Source of the DNA: Pseudidiomarina gelatinasegens
GTDB taxonomy: Bacteria > Pseudomonadota > Gammaproteobacteria > Enterobacterales > Alteromonadaceae
Direction of reading: 5' to 3'
Assembly: GCF_004025325.1 (NCBI RefSeq)
Contig: NZ_RSFE01000004.1
Location: 186,001 to 250,000 of the forward strand
Length of the DNA stretch: 64,000 bases
Part shown: positions 18,887-26,644 of the stretch, piece by piece
Layout: every line of letters begins with the position of its first letter
Position numbering within the stretch: position 1 is the stretch's first letter
Translations under genes and position numbers: made by a program
The notes under the pieces: model-generated
What the model was told of the DNA's origin: nothing
The model's database searches: none
Seen by the model: only the letters and a program-made list of their open reading frames with translations

Positions 18887-19429
18887 ATGACCACTATCAA
18901 AAAATCGCGCGTTACCCTTGTTGGTGTTGTGCTCGCGTTTTTAATTCCTGTCATCGGTGCTAAATTAGTGCTGGACCAAAATTGGTACCAAGGTGCAGCG
19001 ACCAACAAGGGCACCATGATGGTGCCACCGGTTGAGCTGCGCCAACTTAGCGACAGCTTACCTGAAGGTTGGCGCGTCGCGTTGCGTGACGACGGCAATT
19101 GCGATCAGGCATGTGTGCAAGGCTTGTATGCAATCAATCAACTTGATATTGCCTTGGGTAAAGAAACCGACCGCGTCAGCCCTATCCTAATTAGTGCCAA
19201 CGGGACCCAACTCGACTTGAATCAAGTGCCATTGGTTAAGCATGTGCAGGACCTGGCGCTGGCTCAAGCCGTTGCCGATATTCCAGCACATCACTTATTC
19301 ATTATTGATCCACTCGGTAACGTCGTTCTTTATTATCCAACGTATGAAAATGAAGAAGCGATGCGCGCAGAAGCGAAGAATCTACTTTCTGACCTGCGCA
19401 CTTTGTTAAAGCTTTCTAAGATAGGTTAG
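18887..19429 (+). CDS. SCO-like membrane-anchored protein with CxxxC motif
   Basis: About 180 aa: one N-terminal membrane helix (residues ~10-28), then a periplasmic domain. It has a CxxxC motif in DDGNCDQACVQGLY and, near the end, HLFIIDPLGNVVLYYP, where His precedes a strand. This matches the SCO/thioredoxin-like pattern of CxxxC plus a distant His that binds copper in SCO1. The ATG at 18887 has GAGG 7 nt upstream; an ATG at 18881 overlapping the SURF1 stop is the alternative. Placed between SURF1 and ctaA it likely serves oxidase assembly. The SCO relation is my inference from motifs. Confidence 0.75.
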   Translation: MTTIKKSRVTLVGVVLAFLIPVIGAKLVLDQNWYQGAATNKGTMMVPPVELRQLSDSLPEGWRVALRDDGNCDQACVQGLYAINQLDIALGKETDRVSPILISANGTQLDLNQVPLVKHVQDLALAQAVADIPAHHLFIIDPLGNVVLYYPTYENEEAMRAEAKNLLSDLRTLLKLSKIG

Positions 19430-19433
19430 TCGC

Positions 19434-20408
19434 ATGCGCACATTCGTTAAGTTAACTGTTGTTTTAGCTTTTGTGGTGATTGTTTTGGGTGCATATACGC
19501 GCCTAACTGACGCTGGTTTAGGCTGCCCGGATTGGCCTGGTTGCTACGGCGAGTTGACCGTTCCAAAAGATTCCAACAAGGTGGCCGCGTTATTTCCTGA
19601 TGCCCCATTGGAATCCCAAAAAGCCTGGAACGAAATGATTCACCGCTATGCGGCGGGCACACTGGGCCTATTCATTTTAGCCCTTACTGTATGGGCCTTT
19701 ATTCGCAAGCGTAAACACCCTGAACAACCGGTATTATTGCCTGTTGCGCTGCTGTGTTTGGTGACCTTCCAGGCAGCACTAGGTATGTGGACCGTAACCA
19801 TGAATCTGCAACCCTTAATCGTTATGGGGCATTTGCTCGGCGGTTTTACCACGATATCGTTGTTGTACTTGTTATCACTTCGGCTCAAGCGCGTACACAT
19901 GCCGCTTGGCGATGCCAAGATGAGAACGCTGTCGGGCTTTGCGTTGTTTGCTTTACTGGTCGTGATTGGACAAATTGCCTTGGGTGGCTGGGTTGCTGCC
20001 AATTATGCGGCAATGGCATGTACCGACTTACCATTTTGCGAGGGCAATTGGAGCGAACGCCTCGACATAGCTGGCGCATTCTCGGTACCGGAAGCAAACA
20101 CCTATCAATATGGCGCTCACGACTACGCTGAACGCATGACCATGCATGTCGCGCATCGATTTGGCGCATATTTCACCGCCATTGTGGTGGGTTTGTTACT
20201 CTGGTTTGGATTTAGACGCACGCAAACCAGCGTAATTCGCAGCAGTTTGAACTGGGTTACATTATTTTTAGTTATTCAACTGGCGTTAGGCTTCAGCAAT
20301 GTAATTTTCATGCTGCCGCTTGGCGTTGCAGTAGCGCACAATGCTGTGGGTGCGCTTTTGTTACTTAGTTTAGTTGGGTTAAATTACAAGATCGCCCGCA
20401 ACGCGTAA
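19434..20408 (+). CDS. ctaA: Heme A synthase
   Basis: Oxidises the C8 methyl of heme O to a formyl group, making heme A for the oxidase. The 324-aa protein has eight hydrophobic segments in two similar halves. Family motifs are present: GAYTRLTDAGLGCPDWPGCYG, the His in EMIHRYAAGTLG, MGHLLGG, and in the second half HVAHRFGAYF and AVAHNAVGALL. It starts 4 nt after the SCO-like gene and precedes ctaB. Confidence 0.96.
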   Translation: MRTFVKLTVVLAFVVIVLGAYTRLTDAGLGCPDWPGCYGELTVPKDSNKVAALFPDAPLESQKAWNEMIHRYAAGTLGLFILALTVWAFIRKRKHPEQPVLLPVALLCLVTFQAALGMWTVTMNLQPLIVMGHLLGGFTTISLLYLLSLRLKRVHMPLGDAKMRTLSGFALFALLVVIGQIALGGWVAANYAAMACTDLPFCEGNWSERLDIAGAFSVPEANTYQYGAHDYAERMTMHVAHRFGAYFTAIVVGLLLWFGFRRTQTSVIRSSLNWVTLFLVIQLALGFSNVIFMLPLGVAVAHNAVGALLLLSLVGLNYKIARNA

Positions 20409-20458
20409 TGACGTATCACCGCGTGAAGTACATAATGACAACGGCGAGGTAAATTCGA

Positions 20459-21400
20459 ATGTCAGAACAAGCTCAAATGTCAGGCGCCGACAAGGCGCTT
20501 GCTGAAACCTATAAAAAACATGCCAGCTGGCGTGACTACTTAACCCTGACCAAACCCAATGTGGTGCTATTGTTGTTACTGACAGCATTGGTTGGAATGT
20601 GCCTCGCCACGCCTACTTGGGTACCTTGGCAAATCATGGTTCCAGGCCTTATTGGTATTGGTTTAATGTCAGGCTCAGCGGCAGCTGTTAATCATCTGGT
20701 TGATCGCCATATTGACGCCCGCATGGCTCGCACGCTGCGTCGCCCCTTACCGTCGGGGGCCTTGTCGCCTAAGCGCGTACTCACCTTTGCTGCTGTTATC
20801 GGTGCGTTAGGGTTCGCGGTTCTGGCGCTTTGGGTCAATATGCTCACCGCTTGGCTGACGTTCGCCAGCTTGATCGGTTACGCCATGGTTTACACCATGT
20901 ACTTAAAACGCGCCACCCCACAAAACATCGTTATTGGCGGTTTGGCTGGTGCTGCACCACCGCTGCTTGGTTGGACCGCTGTAACCAACGAAATCCACCC
21001 ATTTGCAATTTTATTGGTCATGATTGTGTTCACCTGGACACCACCTCATTTCTGGGCGCTTGCCGTTCACCGCGCCAAAGATTATGCGAAGGCCGAGATT
21101 CCAATGTTGCCGGTAACTCATGGTATCGAGTTCACTAAAACCTGTATTTTGCTGTATACAGTGTTACTCGGGGTTATTTGTTTATTACCATATATTGTTG
21201 GCATGTCCGGCGTTATCTATTTAGTCGGCTCGAGTATTTTGAGTATTTGGTTTTTGGTTTACGCTTGGAAACTGAAGTTCGCCCCAACCAAACGCACTGC
21301 GTTTAACATGTTCAAATTTTCAATCTGGCAGTTATTCGCGCTGTTTATTTTGTTGCTTGCAGATCACTACTTAGTCTCACCCGCATTGGTCGGGTTATAG
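20459..21400 (+). CDS. ctaB: Protoheme IX farnesyltransferase (heme O synthase)
   Basis: Adds the farnesyl side chain to protoheme, giving heme O, the substrate of CtaA. At 313 aa it has nine hydrophobic segments of the UbiA prenyltransferase fold. Motifs: LTKPNVV near residue 30, [20 protein letters not shown] (Asp-rich) near 80 and [17 protein letters not shown] near 190. It follows ctaA after 50 nt. Together the two supply heme A to the oxidase encoded just upstream. Confidence 0.97.
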   Translation: MSEQAQMSGADKALAETYKKHASWRDYLTLTKPNVVLLLLLTALVGMCLATPTWVPWQIMVPGLIGIGLMSGSAAAVNHLVDRHIDARMARTLRRPLPSGALSPKRVLTFAAVIGALGFAVLALWVNMLTAWLTFASLIGYAMVYTMYLKRATPQNIVIGGLAGAAPPLLGWTAVTNEIHPFAILLVMIVFTWTPPHFWALAVHRAKDYAKAEIPMLPVTHGIEFTKTCILLYTVLLGVICLLPYIVGMSGVIYLVGSSILSIWFLVYAWKLKFAPTKRTAFNMFKFSIWQLFALFILLLADHYLVSPALVGL

Positions 21401-21420
21401 CCACAGAAGGGAGTTCTACA

Positions 21421-22044
21421 ATGCAAAAGCTACTGATTAGCATCGTCGCATTAATTGCTTTGGTATTTGGTGTTGTTATTTACAACAACTTACCAAAGCC
21501 AGAGCCGCAAGCACTGGTATACGACCCGCCACGTACCTTGGAGTCGTTCACGCTAGAGAGCTCGCTTGGCAACGACGTGACCAATAGTAATTTACAAGGG
21601 CAATGGACGCTGCTATTTACCGGCTACACCTTTTGCCCGGATATTTGCCCCACAACCATGGCCAACCTTCGCAAAGCCATGCCTGATTTGCAGAAGCAAG
21701 CTGAACATCCGGTAAACGTGTGGATGATTTCAGTAGACCCGCAGCGCGACACCGTGCAACGGGTGACTGATTACGCAGGTTTCTTTGGCCCTGAATTTGT
21801 TGGCGTGCGTGCCGAGCATCCGCAGCTGTACCCGTTCGTAAATGGTTTGGGTTTGATGTATTCAATACCTGACGAAGGCGCTACTGATTACCTCGTGAAC
21901 CACAGTGCAGCCATTGTTTTGGTGAATCCTGATGGGCAGCGCCAAGCTATTTTCAAAGCCGAACACGTGATGGGTGAAATTCCTTCGGTAAACATGACGC
22001 AATTGATCACCGATTTCGCAATCATTGCGTCACAATTTGATTAA
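21421..22044 (+). CDS. SCO1/SenC copper chaperone
   Basis: Membrane-anchored thioredoxin-fold protein that delivers copper to the CuA site of subunit II. A single N-terminal helix (residues ~5-22) is followed by the SCO domain. The copper ligands are the CxxxC motif in FTGYTFCPDICPTTM and the His in DYLVNHSAAIVLV. Length of 207 aa is typical. It closes the oxidase assembly block and is 3 nt from the convergent deacetylase gene. Confidence 0.95.
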   Translation: MQKLLISIVALIALVFGVVIYNNLPKPEPQALVYDPPRTLESFTLESSLGNDVTNSNLQGQWTLLFTGYTFCPDICPTTMANLRKAMPDLQKQAEHPVNVWMISVDPQRDTVQRVTDYAGFFGPEFVGVRAEHPQLYPFVNGLGLMYSIPDEGATDYLVNHSAAIVLVNPDGQRQAIFKAEHVMGEIPSVNMTQLITDFAIIASQFD

Positions 22045-22047
22045 CGA

Positions 22048-23097
22048 TTAGTCCGGCCAGCGTCCGCGTTCATCAGCGCGGACAAACGGGTGCGAATACC
22101 AATAAAAACGGCCGGATTGCGATTTACTCGGCACCGTACAGTTTACCCGCGACCGGCCAATCGGCAACGGCTGCTCAAGTTGCACCGTAAAGGTATTCCC
22201 GTCCCACTCAGGTTGCAGCACTTCCCCCCCTGCAAAACAGTTCATTTGGCCTGGGTTAAAGTCTTCGGTTGTAGCAACGCTAACCGTGAAGCTCGGAGTG
22301 GTTTGCCCTTCGGAAACTAACATTTCCTCTGGCTCATAATCAGTTATCGGTAAGCCTAAACTCTTCATCTTTGTACGCAACGTTTCTAAATTCGCATACT
22401 GGGCTGACGCTGGAAACCGCGGAATTGCGGTGGCCGGGCTGTGCGAAGTCCACGGCCCGGAGTGCTGGCCAAATGCTATAAAATCATGCTTTTGCAACAA
22501 GGTCTGCAATGCCACATCGTATTCACCGTACGGATAGGCAAGATGACGAGGCTGCTCGCCGAGGTTTTCGTCAATCTCGCGTTGCGCATCAAGCACATCG
22601 GCGACCACCCGCTCACGCCACTGCTGTTCGGTTTCATCTTCATAGCGCCACGTCATGTGCCAATGACTATTGGTATGGTTCGCGATCTGCGCACCATGTT
22701 TCTGCAGCTCACGCAATTGTTCCCACCCCATATATTGGCTCGAGGCTTCTCGCATGAGTTTTGGGTTCACAAAAATGGTGAAGGGATAATTGTATTCTTT
22801 GAAAATCGCCAACCCTTCGCGGTAAACATTGCGCCAGCCATCATCGAACGTTATTGCCGCGGTGTATTCCGGCAACGATTCGCCAGCGGCAAATCGGCGT
22901 TGTATTTCAGCAATGGACAATACCGTAAAATCGTTCTCTTTTAACCACGCAAAGTGCGCCTCGAGCTCTTCGGCTGTCACTGAAGTCACCCGCGGTGTAT
23001 CATCCCCAATGTGGTGGTATTGCAACACAGCAACACTGCCCGGTGCAGCCCAAGACACACAGCTCATTAACCCAAGAACAATAAGCATGAAACGCAT
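22048..23097 (-). CDS. Secreted polysaccharide deacetylase (NodB-type)
   Basis: Carbohydrate esterase family 4-like enzyme, 349 aa. The ATG at 23097 is chosen over an upstream TTG (23115) because GGGAG precedes it and a signal peptide (MLIVLGLMSCVSWA) follows. The NodB domain shows AITFDDGWRNVY (catalytic Asp pair) and NHTNSHWHM (metal-binding His), then AYPYGEYD. The last ~90 residues form an extra C-terminal region. The substrate is unknown. Its start overlaps that of the divergent MATE gene by 11 nt. Confidence 0.9.
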   Translation of the reverse strand: MRFMLIVLGLMSCVSWAAPGSVAVLQYHHIGDDTPRVTSVTAEELEAHFAWLKENDFTVLSIAEIQRRFAAGESLPEYTAAITFDDGWRNVYREGLAIFKEYNYPFTIFVNPKLMREASSQYMGWEQLRELQKHGAQIANHTNSHWHMTWRYEDETEQQWRERVVADVLDAQREIDENLGEQPRHLAYPYGEYDVALQTLLQKHDFIAFGQHSGPWTSHSPATAIPRFPASAQYANLETLRTKMKSLGLPITDYEPEEMLVSEGQTTPSFTVSVATTEDFNPGQMNCFAGGEVLQPEWDGNTFTVQLEQPLPIGRSRVNCTVPSKSQSGRFYWYSHPFVRADERGRWPD

Positions 23098-24448
23098 AAA
23101 CAAACTCCCGTTCAATTTTGGTAAGCGCGCTGATCATCGCACTATTTTTGCGATTGCTTTGCCCATGATCATATCAAATATTGCCGCACCTTTATTGGGT
23201 TTAGTGGATACGGCAATTATTGGGCACTTGCCCCAATCGATTTATCTCAGTGCTGTTGCGCTTGGCGCCATGATTGTCAGTTTTATTTATCTACTCGCCA
23301 TTTTCTTGCGCATGACAACCACAGCCGAGATTGCGCACGCGTTTGGCGCTAAAAATCATGCCGCCGCGCAGCAAGTGGTGGTGCATGGCATGGTACTGGC
23401 GGTAGGCATCGGGCTGTTACTGCTGCTGGTTACCCCGTGGATTATTGATTTTTCGTGGTGGGTCATCAACCCCAGTCCTGACCTGCAGCGCTACGCGTCA
23501 CAATATATTGGTATCAGGCTTTGGGCGGCACCCGCTGCATTGATAAACTTACTGGTACTGGGTACCTTGCTCGGCCGCCAGCAAAGTCGCGCGGCAATGG
23601 CCTTGGTGATATTTACCAATGCCGTGAATGTTATTGCTGACGTTGTTTTAATTTTAGGCTTAGGAATGAATGTTGCCGGTGCTGCATGGGCATCGGTGCT
23701 GGCCGAAGTATCCACCGCGTTGCTTGGGCTTTGGTTAATTCGTGATGTGTTACCCGCACCGCACTTATGGCGCATTACACCAAGCTATCTTAAACGCTTT
23801 GCGGCAATGAACCGCGACGTGTTTATTCGCTCACTATTATTACAGCTGTGCATGGCCACAATGACCGGTTATGCCGCGCGCTTCGGCACCGTGGTGGTAG
23901 CTGCCAATGCGGTACTGATGCAGTTTCTACTGCTCATTTCACTGGGCTTAGACGGCATTGCCTATGCCGTGGAGGCACTGCTTGGGGCCGCGCGCGGACG
24001 TAAAGACACCGCTAAAATTCGTTACTGGATGCATCTCACGCTGTTCTGGTCGATGCTGTTCGCGCTGGTTTATAGCCTGATATTTTTTGTGCTCGGCGAT
24101 TGGATAATTCGCATGCTGACCGATTTACCCGACGTCATTTCAGTTGCGCAACGTTACTTGCCCTGGCTAATCGTCTTACCCCTGCTAGGGCACTGGAGTT
24201 ACTATTACGACGGCGTATTTATTGGTTTGGGCCTCACACATGCCATGCGCAATACCATGGCGGTAAGTGCCATTGGCGTGTTTGTGCCGGTTTGGCTGCT
24301 TTCCCAGTGGTGGCTTCCAAATGAAAACGCCAACCACGGCTTGTGGTTGGCGTTAAGCTTATTTCTACTGGCCCGTGGTTGCAGCCAGTGGGTTTACTTA
24401 CGTCAGCGCGGGCTTACATCGCTGGTGCAAGATCATCCATCAGAATAA
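23087..24448 (+). CDS. MATE family efflux transporter (DinF type)
   Basis: Multidrug/toxin extrusion protein in the inner membrane, 453 aa with 12 hydrophobic segments. The N-terminus ALPMIISNIAAPLLGLVDTAIIGHL-like stretch and a long run of paired helices place it near DinF. ATG 23087 is the only sensible start: the next in-frame candidates fall inside the first helix. No strong ribosome site precedes it. The start lies inside the 5' end of the divergent deacetylase gene. In E. coli dinF follows lexA; here it is 10 kb away. Its 3' end overlaps the DUF4397 gene by 35 nt. Confidence 0.9.
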   Translation: MKRINKLPFNFGKRADHRTIFAIALPMIISNIAAPLLGLVDTAIIGHLPQSIYLSAVALGAMIVSFIYLLAIFLRMTTTAEIAHAFGAKNHAAAQQVVVHGMVLAVGIGLLLLLVTPWIIDFSWWVINPSPDLQRYASQYIGIRLWAAPAALINLLVLGTLLGRQQSRAAMALVIFTNAVNVIADVVLILGLGMNVAGAAWASVLAEVSTALLGLWLIRDVLPAPHLWRITPSYLKRFAAMNRDVFIRSLLLQLCMATMTGYAARFGTVVVAANAVLMQFLLLISLGLDGIAYAVEALLGAARGRKDTAKIRYWMHLTLFWSMLFALVYSLIFFVLGDWIIRMLTDLPDVISVAQRYLPWLIVLPLLGHWSYYYDGVFIGLGLTHAMRNTMAVSAIGVFVPVWLLSQWWLPNENANHGLWLALSLFLLARGCSQWVYLRQRGLTSLVQDHPSE

Positions 24449-25814
24449 GTTGTGGCGGCAAGCCACCGCCAGTAGCGTCCACCGCAACAGCAGTGTAAAC
24501 GCCAGCGCCTTCTAAGGTTAGTTCAATTGGGCCAATCGCAGCGGTTTGAGTACCTGCCGCAGTAACGGTCACAAAGTAGGTGCCCGGCACCAATGAAACA
24601 TAACCGGTTGATACTAATGCAGCCGCGTCAAAAGTCACATCGGCAAAGGCTGGTGTTGCTTCACTAATGTCGCTGGTTGCTGTTACATAAATATCTACTG
24701 GACCCGCACTTGGCGATGCATGCACCAATTGCACTTGGGCTTCGGTGGCAATGCGACGCGCGTCGTCTTCTACCACAGCAAGAGTCAGCGAGCTGTCACC
24801 TAAAGCGCCTACAGCATAAACACTAACGCGTTGGCTTTCGGCCAATGTTAAGGCTGCATCGTCGATAACCACAGGGTCACCGCCGGCTGCTGCAACATCA
24901 ACCAAATAGTCATCGCCCGGCAAGTTAATAAAGTCGGTGAATTCTAAAAAGGCTAAGTCTGCGACTGCTGGCGTTGCAGCGTTATTGACGGTGATATCTA
25001 CCGCCGGCGCGTCGGCGCTGGCATGGACAATACGTAGTTCACCGCCAGCGTCTGCTGAAGCAATGAGTTGCGCGCCTTCACCGTCCGCCACTTGCAACAT
25101 AATTGGTGATGGGCCAGTTCCAGTATTGGTCACTGCGGCAACGACGAGGTCTTCACCTTCGGCAAACTCGGCAGTGCCACTGTCAAATACCACCGCACTC
25201 GGATCACCAGCCGCAGTAACGCGTACTTGATACGCACCAGCAGGTACATCAAGTTGCGCCGTGTAGTCGGTGAATTCTAATGTGGCCGCAGGTTGTTCTG
25301 TAGATAGGTCTGCGTCTACTTCAGTCAAGTAAACATCAACCGCAGGAGCGCTCGGTGCAGCATGAACAACTTGCAGTCGGAAGTTCCCTGCCGCAATGTC
25401 ACTGACAGGATTTTCAATAATTAACGGGGCAATCGTTTCGTCAGCAACAGTGCCCACCGCGAAGATTTCATAGCGTGTATCTGCGGCGAAATCTAAATCA
25501 GCAGGCCCAATGACCGTCGCAACGCTTTCGTCGGGTAAAATGCCGTCTACCTGAATGCTGTAACTGCCTTCATCAAGCTCGAGTACGCCTGAAGAGGCGC
25601 CAAAAGGTACAGCTTCGAGGGTTGCCGAACCATCTACCAGTACATTTACGTCAGGCGCATCCGCTACGGAATGATGCACGCGCACGAAAGTAGATGCTGG
25701 TGTAACGGGTGGCGTCACGGTATTATTGTCGCCAGTGGAGTTATTATCGCTATCGCAAGCAGAAACGAAAATCGCTGCCGACATAGCGAGACCAAGTTTA
25801 GTGATCCCATTCAT
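24414..25814 (-). CDS. DUF4397 repeat lipoprotein
   Basis: Predicted lipoprotein of 466 aa: signal peptide with lipobox VSAC, lipidated Cys20, then an Asn/Asp/Thr/Pro-rich linker to about residue 40. Four repeats follow, beginning near residues 43, 146, 260 and 361. Each opens with a V-x-HA-x-x-x-AP-x-VD-like motif (VHHSVADAPDVNV, VVHAAPSAPAVDV, IVHASADAPAVDI, LVHASPSAGPVDI). They resemble DUF4397 beta-sandwich domains. It is very acidic, with few basic residues. A cell-surface or periplasmic structural/adhesive role is a guess. It is convergent with and overlaps the MATE gene. Confidence 0.88.
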   Translation of the reverse strand: MNGITKLGLAMSAAIFVSACDSDNNSTGDNNTVTPPVTPASTFVRVHHSVADAPDVNVLVDGSATLEAVPFGASSGVLELDEGSYSIQVDGILPDESVATVIGPADLDFAADTRYEIFAVGTVADETIAPLIIENPVSDIAAGNFRLQVVHAAPSAPAVDVYLTEVDADLSTEQPAATLEFTDYTAQLDVPAGAYQVRVTAAGDPSAVVFDSGTAEFAEGEDLVVAAVTNTGTGPSPIMLQVADGEGAQLIASADAGGELRIVHASADAPAVDITVNNAATPAVADLAFLEFTDFINLPGDDYLVDVAAAGGDPVVIDDAALTLAESQRVSVYAVGALGDSSLTLAVVEDDARRIATEAQVQLVHASPSAGPVDIYVTATSDISEATPAFADVTFDAAALVSTGYVSLVPGTYFVTVTAAGTQTAAIGPIELTLEGAGVYTAVAVDATGGGLPPQLILMDDLAPAM

Positions 25815-25914
25815 AATGTGTTCCTCATTGTGTGTATTCGCAAATCACACTACGAAAGAACATTTAGGATGGGATCACTCCCTCGATCTATACAAGGTTA
25901 AATTTTACACAACT

Positions 25915-26493
25915 TTAATAGTATGAATGTTCGCCAGCTTGGTGCTCTGTAACGTCTCGAACGCCATTGAGCTCACCTGGGAAACGTTGTACAAGTTCCT
26001 TTTCGATGCCCTCTTTCAGAGTCACATCCACCATACTGCAGCCGTTACACCCGCCACCGAACTGCAACACTGCAATACCGTCGTCGGTAATGTGGTTCAC
26101 AGAAACCTTACCACCGTGGTTGGCCAACTGCGGATTGATGTCAGCTTGAATAACGTATTCAACACGCTCAATTAATGGCGCATCGTCAGCCACTTTTCGA
26201 GCTTTTGCATTGGGTGCCTTCAGCGTGAGCTGCGAACCAAGATCTTGCTCTTCAAAATCAATTGCAGCGTCTATCAAGAATGGCGCGCTGCCAGAATCGA
26301 CTACCGCATCAAACCCGCTAAATGGCAATACTTCATCGTCCGGCTCAATCGCGTCGGGCGGACAATATGAAACACCACATTCGGCCGACGGCGTACCCGG
26401 GTTCACCACGAACACGCGAATATTTGTGTTATCCGGTTGTTCGGCAAGCAACTTGCGAAAATGTGCTTGCGCACTTTCTGTAATACGAATCAT
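25915..26493 (-). CDS. nfuA: Fe/S biogenesis protein NfuA
   Basis: Carrier that delivers [4Fe-4S] clusters to target enzymes, important under oxidative or iron stress. The 192-aa protein has an N-terminal degenerate A-type domain (residues 1-100) and a C-terminal Nfu domain with the cluster-binding motif [19 protein letters not shown] near residue 150. This two-domain layout is typical of gammaproteobacterial NfuA. In E. coli nfuA lies by comF (gntX) and bioH; here those are 3 kb away beyond an M14 peptidase gene. Confidence 0.96.
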   Translation of the reverse strand: MIRITESAQAHFRKLLAEQPDNTNIRVFVVNPGTPSAECGVSYCPPDAIEPDDEVLPFSGFDAVVDSGSAPFLIDAAIDFEEQDLGSQLTLKAPNAKARKVADDAPLIERVEYVIQADINPQLANHGGKVSVNHITDDGIAVLQFGGGCNGCSMVDVTLKEGIEKELVQRFPGELNGVRDVTEHQAGEHSYY

Positions 26494-26644
26494 GGGTTAA
26501 CCACCTCACTGCTATACCTGAGTAATTTAGTAAGGTATATCTTATCGCAAATTTCACGCATTGCATAGTAATCAGCTTGGGCATTGTAGCTAAGTTTGCT
26601 AGCGTGGCAGCACTTAGTTTGGCTATGCAACACAGGATAACGTC

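Noticed and set aside
22441-22944. 167-codon open frame on the plus strand
   Set aside because: It lies wholly antisense to the polysaccharide deacetylase gene, which has clear NodB motifs; the plus frame has no recognisable protein features or ribosome site.
22829-23086. 86-codon upstream extension of the MATE gene
   Set aside because: This part lies over the deacetylase coding region and does not resemble a MATE N-terminus; the family start fits ATG 23087.
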